Of a DNA stretch of 53,464 nt, positions 18,201-26,650 are shown in pieces. The position numbers and the translations under genes were made by a program. Under the pieces are notes generated by a model. It made no database searches and was not told the origin of the DNA. It saw only the letters and a program-made list of their open reading frames with translations. Position 1 is the first letter of the stretch; the number at the start of each line of letters is the position of its first letter. Source of the DNA: Gemmatimonadales bacterium (GTDB lineage: Bacteria > Gemmatimonadota > Gemmatimonadetes > Palauibacterales > Palauibacteraceae); the NCBI GenBank assembly GCA_009840115.1, contig VXOJ01000046.1, positions 1 to 53,464 of the forward strand, read 5' to 3'.

Positions 18201-18609
18201 CCCGTTCGAGCGCCACCAGGAGAGGGCTTCGGCGACACCCGCTGAGGAGGATGAGCCCCTCGGGCCGCTCGAGGAGCGCGTCGAGGTCGAGCCGGGGCGC
18301 CCCGCGCGGACTCTCCATGTGCGCCTGCGTGATGAGCCGGCACAGGTTCGCGTACCCCGTCGCGTTCTCCGCCAGCACCGTGACGTGGCAGTCGCCGGCG
18401 AGGGTGAGTTCCGCGCCGGTGATCGGCTGCAGCCCGCGGGCGCGGGCGAACCGCGCGAACTCCATCGAGCCGTACAGCCCGTCGTGATCGGTGAGCGCGA
18501 GCGCGGGATAGCCCAGTTCGAGCGCGCGCGCCGCGAGTTCCTCGGGCCGCGACGCCCCATCGAGAAAGGAGTAGGCCGAGTGCGCGTGCAGTTCGACGTA
18601 GTCGTCCAC
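15214..18609 (-). CDS. dnaE2: Error-prone DNA polymerase III alpha subunit
   Basis: Translesion C-family polymerase of the SOS mutasome. The 1131-residue product starts at GTG 18609, giving VDDYVELHAHSAYSFLDGAS, the usual PHP-domain opening of DnaE2. A longer reading from 18729 would run through the whole upstream DUF6504 gene. The palm carries SVPDIDIDFARDIREE with the metal-binding aspartates, then IIFQDQVLQVCKALAGFSDGQAEGLRRAMS, a helix-hairpin-helix region (RRTPAALKRAAIENLIWVGGLDSLG) and an OB-fold near residue 1000. It is third in the imuB - DUF6504 - dnaE2 unit, 5 bp after the middle gene. It ends SWGRGGGCR, a common DnaE2 tail. Confidence 0.96.
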   Translation of the reverse strand: MDDYVELHAHSAYSFLDGASRPEELAARALELGYPALALTDHDGLYGSMEFARFARARGLQPITGAELTLAGDCHVTVLAENATGYANLCRLITQAHMESPRGAPRLDLDALLERPEGLILLSGCRRSPLLVALERGTDEAERLAGRLRDALGPGNLFVELQNNAVHGDLARGRALGALADRLRIPVVATGNVHYHVADRHRLQDVLVAIRNRTTVDDSHELRRPNACFHLASPREMAWRFASRPDALRNTRAIAERCRAFDLTADLGYKFPDFRGSGSAPAIRVLQQVCRGAFEIRYPPGSRYRREAEERLATELALVDRHDLAGFFLVYHDILELAREVAHRVRGDSMPRQLLPPGRGRGSSVSSILCYLIGLSHVDPVRTNLFLGRFLNDAMGSVPDIDIDFARDIREELILAVYERYGYDHVGLVCTFPTYRTRSIVRELGKALSLPAGDVEKLARLAEPGEDGFMAELERIPGLEARANSRIWRVFAELAEEIKGLPRHISQHVGGMIISSRPLVEIVPLEPAAWEGRVLCQWDKDSCDDARFIKIDFLALGMLSLVEEAVETIHLRHGEIPDLSRIDYEDEEIYDRICSGDTVGLFQVESRAQIQMLRRVRPRNLADLAVQVAIVRPGPIVGGAVNPYVRRREKLRNDPDYVVPYDHPLLEEALGETLGVIIFQDQVLQVCKALAGFSDGQAEGLRRAMSRKRSREALLGYWTAFRDGAAAKGVDGRTAKKVFEQVVAFSEFGFPKSHAVAFGLLAFQSAWLRDRYPPEYYVGLFNNQPMGFYSLDAIGRDARRHGVGVRLPDLNVSGVACTAEGGDVRIGLGMVRDWGAEAAELVVAERGRDGPFASLPDFLRRTPAALKRAAIENLIWVGGLDSLGVERRDLLWQTGLWLGPEAETEAERRRRELATSAAGLGGDTPPPARGRRGAGRSDQGQTELALDDPCADLRFAGTHDMEKLIAEYRILSFAASQHHPFALVGDHLPERTVSSARFPDIPGGSEVRVAGIVVARQRPHTAGGYIFILMEDEFGPVNAIVRPEVYRECRAAIRLEPFLYIDGTLQKDGATYNVLAGDVYPLRLSAELRPGRAPAPATTDRLAEPDPFAYLEALRRDPPPTMSWGRGGGCR

Positions 18610-18614
18610 GGCGG

Positions 18615-18890
18615 CTATTCCGGCTGCAGGAACCAGCGATCCAGCATCAGATCGTGGTACGCGGTGAGGTGGGCGCCGTTCTCGAGCACGATCGAGAAGT
18701 AGGCGCGCGAGATCGGTTCCCTCCACCACTCGTCATCGATCCGCCACTGGTCGGGCACGTCGCCGATCCGCCGCCAGCGCCCCCGGATCTCGAGGCTCAC
18801 GGGCACCCCGGCGCCGCCGAGCCGGACCCGCACCGGACGCGGCCGGTTGAGCGGGCGCAGCTTCCCCGCGTCAGCCGGGCGCTTCGCCAC
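18615..18890 (-). CDS. DUF6504-like small protein of the mutasome operon
   Basis: A 91-residue protein starting at GTG 18890, one base after the imuB stop, and ending 5 bp before dnaE2. Such packing implies translational coupling. The core VRVRLGGAGVPVSLEIRGRWRRIG, then QWRIDDEWWREPISRAYF and a C-terminal DLMLDRWFLQPE, resembles DUF6504 proteins that sit beside imuB/dnaE2 in actinobacteria and Gemmatimonadota. The role is unknown; position suggests a mutasome accessory factor. It is easily mistaken for a C-terminal piece of ImuB. Confidence 0.75.
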   Translation of the reverse strand: MAKRPADAGKLRPLNRPRPVRVRLGGAGVPVSLEIRGRWRRIGDVPDQWRIDDEWWREPISRAYFSIVLENGAHLTAYHDLMLDRWFLQPE

Positions 18891-18891
18891 C

Positions 18892-20181
18892 CTACGCGAT
18901 TTCCATGAGCGCGTGCCGGCGCTCGGGGATTCGGGAGTTCGGCTCCAGTTCGAGCACCCGGAACAGCGCGGCGCCTCCCAGCCGCAACCGCAGCAGGCGC
19001 GCCGCGCGGCAGAACGCGGGCAGGAGTTCGCCATCCTTCGTCTCCAGCGAACCGAGGACGCGGGCCGCGCCTTCCTTCGGATCGAAGAGCCCGGTCTGCG
19101 CGCTCGCCGGGCCGAAGCGGAAGAATTCAAGCCGCAGCGTCTCGACCGCGCGCCGGGGCCGGTCGAGCGCGATCCGCGAGCGGAGGAACGCCCCGAGCCG
19201 TTCGGGCTCGCTCGTGGGTTCCCGGGCAACCGCGCGAATGGACCAGGAGCCGCCGTCCTCGAGGCTCGCCGACACCCTGAGGCCGCGGACGCTCTTGCCT
19301 CGCCGCCGCGGATGCTCGAGCGCGCGACCGATGAGCCGGTCGAGCGCGGCGTGCAGCAGTTCGAGCTGTCCGATCGGGCTCGGGAAGTCGAGCGCGACGC
19401 GAATCGGCCGGGCCGGCGCCTCCGGCCGCACACGGTCGATGCGCGTCCCCCGTGCCCAGGCGAGCGCCCGGCGCCCATCGGCCCCGAACTGCGACACGAG
19501 CGCCGGCTCGGGCATGCGCACGAGCTGTCCGAGCCGCCGGACCCCGAGCCGCTTCAGCCGCTCGACCATGCGCGGCGATACCGGCAGCACATCGACCGGC
19601 TGCGGCGCCAGAAACGCGGCGAGATCGGCCGGCGTCACGCAGACGGCCGCGCCCGGCCGGGCAGGCTCCGCGGACCGGGCGGGCTCCGCGGCCCGCGCCG
19701 CGACCCAGGCCGCGAACTTCCCCGGCGCGCAGCCGATCCGCGAGCGCGACGCGAGCCACGGCGACAGCGCCTCGAGCCTCGCCCGGAGCCCTGCAATCTG
19801 CCGCTCCGGTCGGCCGTACAGGCGTTCGAGCCCGTCGACGCCCACGAACATCCGGCCCCGCTCGGCCGACCGCTCGATGACGGGACTCCACCGGCGGAGG
19901 ACTCCCAGGACCCGGTCGCGCGCCGCGTCATAAAAATCCGGATCCGGCTCGCAGAGGACGAGCGAGGGACAGAGCGCGATCGCCTGCGAGACGATCATGC
20001 CCGGCTCGACGCCGAAGGAGGCCGCGAGCGCGCACCCCATCTCGATGCGACGGCGGTCTCCCGGTGTCGGCAGCGCGAGCGGCCGGTCCGCGAGCGCTGG
20101 CGTCCGGACCCGCTCCAGTTCCAACTCGAACCCCGGCCACCAGAGGCAGAGCGCCATCCGGCTCCCGCGACCTGCGTCCAT
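18892..20181 (-). CDS. imuB: ImuB, inactive Y-family polymerase homologue
   Basis: Hub of the DnaE2 mutasome that links the polymerase to the beta clamp. The start at 20181 has GGAAGGG 5 nt upstream; the longer frame to 20667 overlaps the divergent DoxX gene and is rejected. The 429-residue product begins MDAGRGSRMALCLWWPGFELE, where active Y-family enzymes have the DxDAFFA motif. The catalytic carboxylates are absent, as usual in ImuB. The palm signature RMFVGVDGLERLYG and the finger/HhH part PRMVERLKRLGVRRLGQLVRMP are present. No imuA (RecA/SulA-like) gene is adjacent, unlike many imuA-imuB-dnaE2 cassettes. Confidence 0.92.
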   Translation of the reverse strand: MDAGRGSRMALCLWWPGFELELERVRTPALADRPLALPTPGDRRRIEMGCALAASFGVEPGMIVSQAIALCPSLVLCEPDPDFYDAARDRVLGVLRRWSPVIERSAERGRMFVGVDGLERLYGRPERQIAGLRARLEALSPWLASRSRIGCAPGKFAAWVAARAAEPARSAEPARPGAAVCVTPADLAAFLAPQPVDVLPVSPRMVERLKRLGVRRLGQLVRMPEPALVSQFGADGRRALAWARGTRIDRVRPEAPARPIRVALDFPSPIGQLELLHAALDRLIGRALEHPRRRGKSVRGLRVSASLEDGGSWSIRAVAREPTSEPERLGAFLRSRIALDRPRRAVETLRLEFFRFGPASAQTGLFDPKEGAARVLGSLETKDGELLPAFCRAARLLRLRLGGAALFRVLELEPNSRIPERRHALMEIA

Positions 20182-20194
20182 GCAACCCTTCCAA

Positions 20195-20229
20195 ACCCGA
20201 GAATACCGAATAAAACCCGAAAATCGGGT
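20195..20229 (-). promoter_or_regulatory. Candidate operator upstream of imuB (AACCCGA repeats and inverted repeat)
   Basis: ACCCGAAAATCGGGT (20215-20229) is a perfect 6-bp inverted repeat with a 3-bp centre. A further AACCCGA copy (20194-20200) and a CCGAA (20206-20210) lie closer to the gene. The block begins 13 bp upstream of the imuB start, in an unusually AT-rich patch, and is well placed for a repressor such as LexA. The LexA box of this lineage is not known to me, so the identity is inferred. Confidence 0.5.
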
Positions 20230-20313
20230 CAGCCAATCTAGGCGGTTCGAAACGGGAGGCAAGAGCCCGGGGATGCGTCGCCGGGCCGAACCAGCGCCAG
20301 CTATTTTTGATTC

Positions 20314-20769
20314 ATGAACCAGGGACCTGACACGCGAGAGACGCTCGCGCCGAAGAGCTGGGCCGCGTTCGTGGCGCGGACGATCCTCGGCCTCATCTTC
20401 TTCATGGCCGGGTTCTGGAAGGTGTTCGAACTCGGGGCCGTCCAGCACGCGCGGGGCCTGTTCGTCGAGGCCTACGCCGACACCTTCCTCCCCGCCTGGT
20501 CGTTGTGGGCCACCGGGGTCGCGATCCCCTTCATCGAACTGGTCTGCGGGGCGCTGATGCTGGTGGGCTGGCGGCGCCGGATCGCCGCGCTGGGGCTGGG
20601 CGGGGTCCTCATCCTCGTCACCTTCGGCCACCTGCTCGCCGAACCGCTCTACGTCTTCAGCGCGCACGTGATCCCGCGCACGCTCCTGCTCGTCATCGTC
20701 CTCATCCTGTTCGAGGACGACCGCCTCAGCCTCGACGCCCGACTCGCCCGCCGCACCACCTCACGCTGA
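20314..20769 (+). CDS. DoxX-family membrane protein
   Basis: A 151-residue integral membrane protein. It has about four hydrophobic segments, at roughly 17-33 (FVARTILGLIFFMAGFWKVF), 64-82, 88-107 and 118-136, with the DoxX pattern RxxLGxIFxxxGxxK near the start. DoxX proteins are linked to quinone or redox functions and to thiosulfate metabolism, but many have no known job. It is divergent from imuB, so both genes share the 132-bp promoter region with the inverted repeat. Confidence 0.85.
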   Translation: MNQGPDTRETLAPKSWAAFVARTILGLIFFMAGFWKVFELGAVQHARGLFVEAYADTFLPAWSLWATGVAIPFIELVCGALMLVGWRRRIAALGLGGVLILVTFGHLLAEPLYVFSAHVIPRTLLLVIVLILFEDDRLSLDARLARRTTSR

Positions 20770-20794
20770 CCGCTTCACGCCCGTTGATACGGTG

Positions 20795-20824
20795 TTGACA
20801 CGACGCAACATCGTGGGGCATGAT
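20795..20824 (+). promoter_or_regulatory. Probable sigma-70 promoter with overlapping inverted repeat
   Basis: TTGACA (20795-20800) and CATGAT (20819-20824) are spaced by 18 bp, ahead of the helix-turn-helix gene at 20869. TGTTG...CAACA forms a 5-bp inverted repeat around the -35 box (20793-20810), suggesting autoregulation by the downstream protein. Confidence 0.5.
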
Positions 20825-20868
20825 CAGGCTCCAGAGACACCCAAAAAAGGACGTTGAGAAGGCAAGGC

Positions 20869-21417
20869 ATGGCCACCTATAGCTTTACGTTGATCGTCGA
20901 GGGAGTGGACATCGACGACCCACAGGTCTTCGATGCCCTCTACGAAGCCGGATGCGATGACGCGACCATAGGAATCACAAACGGGATTCCGGTCATGGAC
21001 TTCGACCGCGAGGCGGCGAGCCTTTGCGAGGCGATCTCCTCGGCGATCGCGGATGCCGAATCGGTCGATGGTCTCCGGGTGGTTCGGATCGCAGATCTAG
21101 ACCTCGTTTCGATGTCCGAGATCGCTGAACGTATCGGGCGCTCGCGCGAGTGCGTCCGGCTGTGGGTGAATGGAAAGCGCGGACCGGGCGGATTCCCGGC
21201 GCCCCTCAACAACCCTCATGACCGATATCGGTTCTGGCGCTGGTCCGATGTCGAAGGCTGGCTGAGAGGAGTCCTCGGAGGCGAACCGTGGTCAGCCGAG
21301 GATCATCTGCGGGCGGCGATCAACGCGGCGCTCGAACTCCGCCACCACTTCCGCCAACTCGATCCGCAGGACCGTCCCGACCTGCGCGCGCTCACCGGGT
21401 CTGCCCTCGCCGGCTGA
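20869..21417 (+). CDS. Helix-turn-helix DNA-binding protein of unknown role
   Basis: The start at 20869 (MATYSFTLIVEG) follows an AAGGCAAGG purine stretch. The 182-residue product has an N-terminal alpha/beta domain (1-70) with YSFTLIVEGVDIDDPQVFDALYEAG and GIPVMDFDREA. A helix-turn-helix follows: VSMSEIAERIGRSRECVRLW, then GKRGPGGFPAP, the wing-like pattern seen in excisionase/MerR-type single-domain binders. The C-terminus is helical. Related two-part proteins occur as lone regulators; no toxin or phage gene lies beside it. The inverted repeat over its promoter hints at self-control. Confidence 0.75.
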   Translation: MATYSFTLIVEGVDIDDPQVFDALYEAGCDDATIGITNGIPVMDFDREAASLCEAISSAIADAESVDGLRVVRIADLDLVSMSEIAERIGRSRECVRLWVNGKRGPGGFPAPLNNPHDRYRFWRWSDVEGWLRGVLGGEPWSAEDHLRAAINAALELRHHFRQLDPQDRPDLRALTGSALAG

Positions 21418-21494
21418 CTCACCTTCGCCACGCGGGGAACCAAACTCCCACTCGCCGGTCATATCCCCCGGGACCTTCACCGAGGGAAACGGTC

Positions 21495-22781
21495 ATGACC
21501 GGAACCGCACGAAGTACGAAGAGACTCCGCACGAGAAGAATCCTGAACGCGCTCGCGTCAGTTGCGATCGCGGGTCTGGCGTTCGTCGCGACCGTCGACG
21601 CCCAGCAGCGGCCGGGGCGCGCCGGCGGGGTCACGACCCGGGAGACGCTGCCCTCGGGCATCGAGCACATCACGAACGTCCTTCCCGACGATCCGGCGCC
21701 GAGCTGGACGCTCATCGAGGACCTGCGTGTCGGATCCCTGGACGGAGAAGGCCCCGACGTCTTCGGCGAACTCAGGGGGCTGGTCGTGCTGCCCGATGGC
21801 GGATTCGCGGTTCTGGATTCGCAGGCGCAGGAAGTCCGCGTGTTCGCGGCGGACGGATCCCACCGGGCCACCTATGGGGGTGAGGGAGAAGGTCCCGGGG
21901 AGTTCCGCGACGCGCACGGGCTCATGCTCGATCCGCAGGGTCGCCTCTGGGTCACGGATCCGTCCAACAGCCGCATGTCGGTGTTCGACCCCGACACTGG
22001 GTTCCTGGATTCCTTCCCCTACCACTTCTCCTACTACAGCTACGTCTTCCAGGGAGCGATGACAGCGGATGGTCGCATCATTCGCCCCACCCGCAGCAGG
22101 CGAGGCTTCGAGGTCTACGACCTGAACATGGAGCTTGTGGAGTCGTTCTCGGAGCCGGACGATGGAAACAGGCGGATTCTGGCCCGGGAGGCGGCACAGC
22201 AACGGGACCGAGGCGGGCCTTCCGGCTTCGCCTGGCAGTCCGGTGACGGGCGCGGTTCCGGCTTCATGAGCGTCCCCTACTATCCGCGCAGTGTCCGGTA
22301 CTACGACCGCGAGGGAACCGTCTGGATCGGGGCGCACGAGGGGGACCCGGCGGGCTATCGCTTGAGGCGGCAACACCTGGCCGGAGACACGACGCTGATC
22401 GTGGAGGCCCGGAAGCCTCACATCCCTGTCTCGCGTGCGGAGCGCGACGCCGCGATCGAGAGGATCCGGGAGCGACTACGGGAGCGGGGTGCGGACACCG
22501 ACCGCGACTGGTCGAAGATCCCCGACGTCAAGCCCTCGATCGCCAATTTATTCACGTCCGCCGAAGGCAATACCTGGGTCCGCACGCCGTCAACCCGCGG
22601 GCCGGCGGCCTGGGACGTTTTCGCGGCGGATGGGACCTACGTCGGGACGGTGACCTCCACGGAGCTCAATGCCCTTCCCTTCCTGCCACCCATCGTGCGT
22701 GGCGACGAGTTCTGGGCCGTCGTCACCGACGCCTTCGATGTCCAGCACGTGGTGCGCGCGAGGATCACACCCACCGGCTGA
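21495..22781 (+). CDS. Secreted six-bladed beta-propeller (NHL-like) protein
   Basis: The start at 21495 (MTGTARSTKRLRTRR) has GAGGGAAA upstream and opens a signal peptide ending near FVATVDAQ. The 428-residue product shows propeller-blade strings such as LVVLPDGGFAVLDSQAQEVRVFAADGSH, the hallmark GEGEGPGEFRDAHGLMLDPQGRLWVTDPSNSR and a late NLFTSAEGNTWVRTPS. This is the 6-bladed propeller family common in Bacteroidota and Gemmatimonadota, of unknown ligand. A second member lies at 44810-46042. It converges on the VCBS/ASPIC gene. Confidence 0.85.
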   Translation: MTGTARSTKRLRTRRILNALASVAIAGLAFVATVDAQQRPGRAGGVTTRETLPSGIEHITNVLPDDPAPSWTLIEDLRVGSLDGEGPDVFGELRGLVVLPDGGFAVLDSQAQEVRVFAADGSHRATYGGEGEGPGEFRDAHGLMLDPQGRLWVTDPSNSRMSVFDPDTGFLDSFPYHFSYYSYVFQGAMTADGRIIRPTRSRRGFEVYDLNMELVESFSEPDDGNRRILAREAAQQRDRGGPSGFAWQSGDGRGSGFMSVPYYPRSVRYYDREGTVWIGAHEGDPAGYRLRRQHLAGDTTLIVEARKPHIPVSRAERDAAIERIRERLRERGADTDRDWSKIPDVKPSIANLFTSAEGNTWVRTPSTRGPAAWDVFAADGTYVGTVTSTELNALPFLPPIVRGDEFWAVVTDAFDVQHVVRARITPTG

Positions 22782-22827
22782 GGAGGTGGGGCGGTTTTCG
22801 GGAGTCGTACGTCCGTGGATTACCGCG

Positions 22828-25800
22828 TCAGGGTGGACCGATGGTGACCTCGCGGGCGCCCGGGGGGACATCGATGCGCTCGACGGTGCCTCCGGGCCAG
22901 CGGACTTCGATCGCCAGGGGGTCGCCGGATAGGCCGAGGATCTGCACCGGGTCGTCGTGGGAGCCGGTCCCGGATCCGGCCCTCACCTCGCGGGCGGGTC
23001 CCCTGGTCCCGTCGGCGTACACCACGCGCAGGGCGGCCCCGATTCCATGGCGGTTCTCCGCCGTCCCGGCGACGCGGACGCGCAGGCCGGGCGAGGTTCC
23101 GGCGCCGCGGAACAGTCGCGCCGCGCCGCCGTTGATCCCCAGCACGAAATCGAGACGGCCGTCGCCGTCGATGTCCGCGGCCGCGGCGCCGCGCTGGTCT
23201 CCGTAGGCGGCGACCCCCGACTCCTGTCCCGGGACCGGGCGGAACCCGCCGCGCCCGTCGCCCTCGAGCCACAGCCCCCGCCCCGCGTCGTAGCGCGGCG
23301 TGTCCTCGTCCGTGGCGAAGAAGTTCTGGGACAGGAACAGGTCCTCGCGGCCGTCTCCGTTGGCGTCCGCCACCAGGACGCTCAACGACGGAGCCTGCTG
23401 CGCCTCGCGCGGCAACGGCGCCGCCTCGAAGCGGTCGCCGCGGTTCAGGAACACCATGTGCCGCAGTTCCGCGGCCTCCAGCCGACCTTCCGGCCAGGCA
23501 CCCAGCACCTCGCTCACATCCGCCTCGGCGTACGCGGCGCGCGTCGGCATGCGCCCGCCCACCGGCGGGATGTGTTCGGCGAGCCGGCCCAGCGCACCCA
23601 GAGGCGCGGACGCGCCGAGCCGTTCGTCTCGCTGCGCCTCCACGAGGTCGAGGGTGCCGTTGCGGTCCACGTCGCCGAAATGGAGTTCGAGCGGGGCCCC
23701 GGCGGTCGGGCGGTACTCGGTGTTGTCCCCCCAGGAGACCGCCACCAGGTCCGGGCGTCCATCGCCGTCGAAGTCGCCCGCGGACACGCCGTTCCAGCGC
23801 CCGGGGTGCTCGCCGAGTCCCACCTCCTCCGTGACGTCGGAGAACCGCCCCCGGTCGTTCCGGAGCAGCCGCACGGGACCCCACTCGATGGAGACGGCGA
23901 GGTCCGGGTCGCCGTCCACGTCGTAGTCCGTGAACACGGCGCCGGTCGCCATGCCTAGGCGCTCGAAGGCCGCCGCGTCCCGCCGGTCCTCCTCGAAGCC
24001 GCCGCCCGGACGGCCCCGGAACACGCGGGAGGGGCCGGCGAGCGGGTAGCCGCCCGGCACGACCCGCGCGCCCGCGAAGAGATCGAGCCGTCCGTCGAGG
24101 TCGTAGTCGGCGACGGCCAGCGGGCCCACGGACCCCGATGACCCCGGCGCGACGCCGCGGTTGACCGGCGTCACCGCCACGCCGGCCATGGCGCCCGCGG
24201 GCCATGCGGCGGACACCACGGCCGGCACCTGCGTCGCCTCGGCCGGCGGCGCCTCGTAGCTGGACAGCCCGAGCAGCACCCGGGCCGTGTCCGCCGCCGG
24301 GAGCGGGATCACCGCGGTCTGGTCGACGGGCGCCCGCGGGCCGGCCAGCGTCACGCGGACCAGCGTCCCGCCGTCGTTCCGGAACAGCACCGGCGCCGCG
24401 CCGGCGCCCGAGCCCAGCAGCAGGTCGGGGTCCCCGTCGCCGTCGAGATCGTGCCACGCCACGCTCGGCCCCATCCGGGACAGCCGCAGCGGGAGCAGCG
24501 GCTGCCGCGCCGCCTCGGCGAACGGCGGCTCGTCGTGGATCGGCCCGAAGCGCTCGTCCAGTTCGAACCACGGCGCCGCGACCGGGGAGGGGGGCGGAGC
24601 GACGGCTCCCGCGCCGGACGCTTCCTGCCCGGAGGCCTCCACCTCGAAGATCTCGTACAGCCGGTTCGGGCCATCGACGAGCACCAGCGACCGGCCCCCG
24701 CCGCGCCACTCCACGCCCAGAGTGCCCTCGGCGGCGTCTCCCATCGCGAACGAGACGAGCGCCTCCGAACCCGAGAGATAGCCGCCGCCCGCCGCGACCT
24801 CCTTCGCCTGGCGCGGCAGACCCTCGACTTCGAGCCACACCGTGGCGCCGACCCCGGCCGTGTTGGGCGCCTCTCCCCGCAGGCGGACGGCCAACCGGGG
24901 CGCCGCCGCGTCGTTGCGCAGCAGCAGGGCCGGGCGGTCGAGCCGGTTCACGACCGCGTCCAGGTCGCCGTCCCCGTCGAAGTCCGCCAGCGCCGCCCCG
25001 TGCGACACGTCCGGCTCGGGCGCCACGCCCCACGCGCGCCCCACCTCCTCGAACCCGGCCCCGCCGAGGTTCCGGAACGCCACGTTGGGAAGCGGCAGCG
25101 GGCGATACAGGAGGGTAGACTCGCGCTCGCCGGAGAGACCCGCGTCGCGGATCGAGATCTGCGTGTCCGCGTCCATGAGGTCCCGGATGTGGCCGTTCGG
25201 GATGAGGAGGTCCTCGAACCCATCCAGGTCCACGTCGAGGAAGAGCGCCGACCACGACCAGCCGGACGCCTCCACCCCCGCCTGTCGCCCGATCTCCGCC
25301 CAGGTGCCGTCCCCGCGGCTGGCGAGCAGCGTGTTACGGTTCACCTGCTGCGCCCCGGCGGCCTCGCCCGGCGGGGTGTGCTCCACCCGCGCCACCGGGT
25401 CCTGCGTCCGCCTCGACCGCGAGTCGCGGGCCAGCATGTCGAGCACGAAGGCGTCCACGTCGCCGTCCCGATCCACGTCCGAGAAATCCACCGCCATGGA
25501 GGAGGCGCTCGTCGTGGGCAGCGCGTGGGGCGGAGGCGGGCGGAAGGTCCCGTCCCCCCGGTTGATCCACAGCCGGTCGGGGCTGTGCAGGTCGTTCGCG
25601 ACGTAGAGGTCCGGGTCCCCGTCGGCGTCCAGATCCCCGAAGCGGGCCGCCAGCCCCCATTCGGCAGGGGCGGCCTCCACCGGCGCGCCGGCGGCGTCGA
25701 GGAAGGCGCCGGAGGAGAACGGCACGTGCCGAAAGCCGCCGCCGTCTCCGCCGTCTTCGTTGAACTCGTTCAGGTAGAGTTCGTCGGCCTCCCCCCTCTC

Positions 25801-26634
25801 GAGCCGCACCACGCCGTCCGCCCGCCACGCCAGTTCGTAGTGGGCGGAGAAGCGCTCCACGACCTCGAACTCCCGCCCCGCACGCCGGACGGTATTCGGG
25901 AAGGCGACCTCGTCCCCAGGAAAGAGATCGAGGACGGAGCGGCTCTTGTAGCGCGTGAGATAGAGGTCGAGATCCCCGTCTCCGTCGATGTCGGCCAGCG
26001 CGCTCGACATCCCCCCGCGCGAGTCCAGCAGTCCGGCCTCCGCCGCCTCCGTGAACCGCCCCGACCCGTCGTTAAGGAAGAGGGACGTCGGACCCTCGAT
26101 GGAGGTGAGCAGGAGGTCGAGGTCGCCGTCTCCGTCCACGTCGACGAGGGTCGCCCCCGTGGAAAACCGGTCCCGGACCGCGACGCCGCTCTCATCCGCC
26201 GCTTCCCGGAACCGCCAGTCCCCGAGGTTGATGTAGAGGGCGTTCGGGCCCTCGAGTCGGGCCAGGTAGAGGTCGGGCCGCCCATCCCCGTTCACGTCGC
26301 CCGCAGCCACCCCCGAGCCGTTCCCCCGCATCTGGTTCTCGATGAAGCTCGCGTCCGAGAGTGCGTTGCCGAAGTCGACTCCGGACCAGGTCGGCGGCAC
26401 CGCGGTGAACCCGGCGTCGCCGCCCTCCACCGCGAGGGGACGCCAGCGGGCGCCGGGCACCTCGGTCCACTCCACCGGCTGCGCGGGAGCGGTGAAATCG
26501 GTCGGGCCGCAGGCGGCGACGACGGCCGGCAGAGCGCAGGCGACCCGACGGGCGCGGGCGCGGAGCCTCCGGGGCGCCCGATACCAGGTGGCACGGAGCC
26601 GCCCGCGTGCCCGGCGGCCGGCGGCACGGCTCAT
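22828..26634 (-). CDS. Large VCBS/FG-GAP repeat protein with two ASPIC/UnbV domains
   Basis: An exported, calcium-binding beta-propeller protein of the CRTAC1 type, about 1268 residues. The start at 26634 gives a very Arg-rich leader and a possible lipobox (VAAC), so it may be a lipoprotein; a start at 26673 is also possible. Many VCBS units carry the DxDxDGxxD calcium loop (DVNGDGRPDLYLA, DVDGDGDLDLLLT, DIDGDGDLDLYLT and others), in two sets. Each set ends in an ASPIC/UnbV domain: LRGEAPNTAGVGATVWLEV at mid-protein and VAGTAENRHGIGAALRVVY at the C-terminus. The protein thus looks like an internal duplication of a single CRTAC1 unit. It is last in an operon-like row after the S9 peptidase and a small anchored protein. 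Its ligand is unknown. Confidence 0.9.
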   Translation of the reverse strand: MSRAAGRRARGRLRATWYRAPRRLRARARRVACALPAVVAACGPTDFTAPAQPVEWTEVPGARWRPLAVEGGDAGFTAVPPTWSGVDFGNALSDASFIENQMRGNGSGVAAGDVNGDGRPDLYLARLEGPNALYINLGDWRFREAADESGVAVRDRFSTGATLVDVDGDGDLDLLLTSIEGPTSLFLNDGSGRFTEAAEAGLLDSRGGMSSALADIDGDGDLDLYLTRYKSRSVLDLFPGDEVAFPNTVRRAGREFEVVERFSAHYELAWRADGVVRLERGEADELYLNEFNEDGGDGGGFRHVPFSSGAFLDAAGAPVEAAPAEWGLAARFGDLDADGDPDLYVANDLHSPDRLWINRGDGTFRPPPPHALPTTSASSMAVDFSDVDRDGDVDAFVLDMLARDSRSRRTQDPVARVEHTPPGEAAGAQQVNRNTLLASRGDGTWAEIGRQAGVEASGWSWSALFLDVDLDGFEDLLIPNGHIRDLMDADTQISIRDAGLSGERESTLLYRPLPLPNVAFRNLGGAGFEEVGRAWGVAPEPDVSHGAALADFDGDGDLDAVVNRLDRPALLLRNDAAAPRLAVRLRGEAPNTAGVGATVWLEVEGLPRQAKEVAAGGGYLSGSEALVSFAMGDAAEGTLGVEWRGGGRSLVLVDGPNRLYEIFEVEASGQEASGAGAVAPPPSPVAAPWFELDERFGPIHDEPPFAEAARQPLLPLRLSRMGPSVAWHDLDGDGDPDLLLGSGAGAAPVLFRNDGGTLVRVTLAGPRAPVDQTAVIPLPAADTARVLLGLSSYEAPPAEATQVPAVVSAAWPAGAMAGVAVTPVNRGVAPGSSGSVGPLAVADYDLDGRLDLFAGARVVPGGYPLAGPSRVFRGRPGGGFEEDRRDAAAFERLGMATGAVFTDYDVDGDPDLAVSIEWGPVRLLRNDRGRFSDVTEEVGLGEHPGRWNGVSAGDFDGDGRPDLVAVSWGDNTEYRPTAGAPLELHFGDVDRNGTLDLVEAQRDERLGASAPLGALGRLAEHIPPVGGRMPTRAAYAEADVSEVLGAWPEGRLEAAELRHMVFLNRGDRFEAAPLPREAQQAPSLSVLVADANGDGREDLFLSQNFFATDEDTPRYDAGRGLWLEGDGRGGFRPVPGQESGVAAYGDQRGAAAADIDGDGRLDFVLGINGGAARLFRGAGTSPGLRVRVAGTAENRHGIGAALRVVYADGTRGPAREVRAGSGTGSHDDPVQILGLSGDPLAIEVRWPGGTVERIDVPPGAREVTIGPP

Positions 26635-26650
26635 GCAGCGGGAGAGACGC

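Noticed and set aside
14992..18702. 1236-codon plus-strand frame opposite dnaE2
   Set aside because: Shadow of dnaE2; no recognisable domain and it also crosses neighbouring genes.
20182..20667. N-terminal extension of imuB to 20667
   Set aside because: Overlaps the divergent DoxX gene and the AT-rich promoter; a good ribosome binding site supports 20181.
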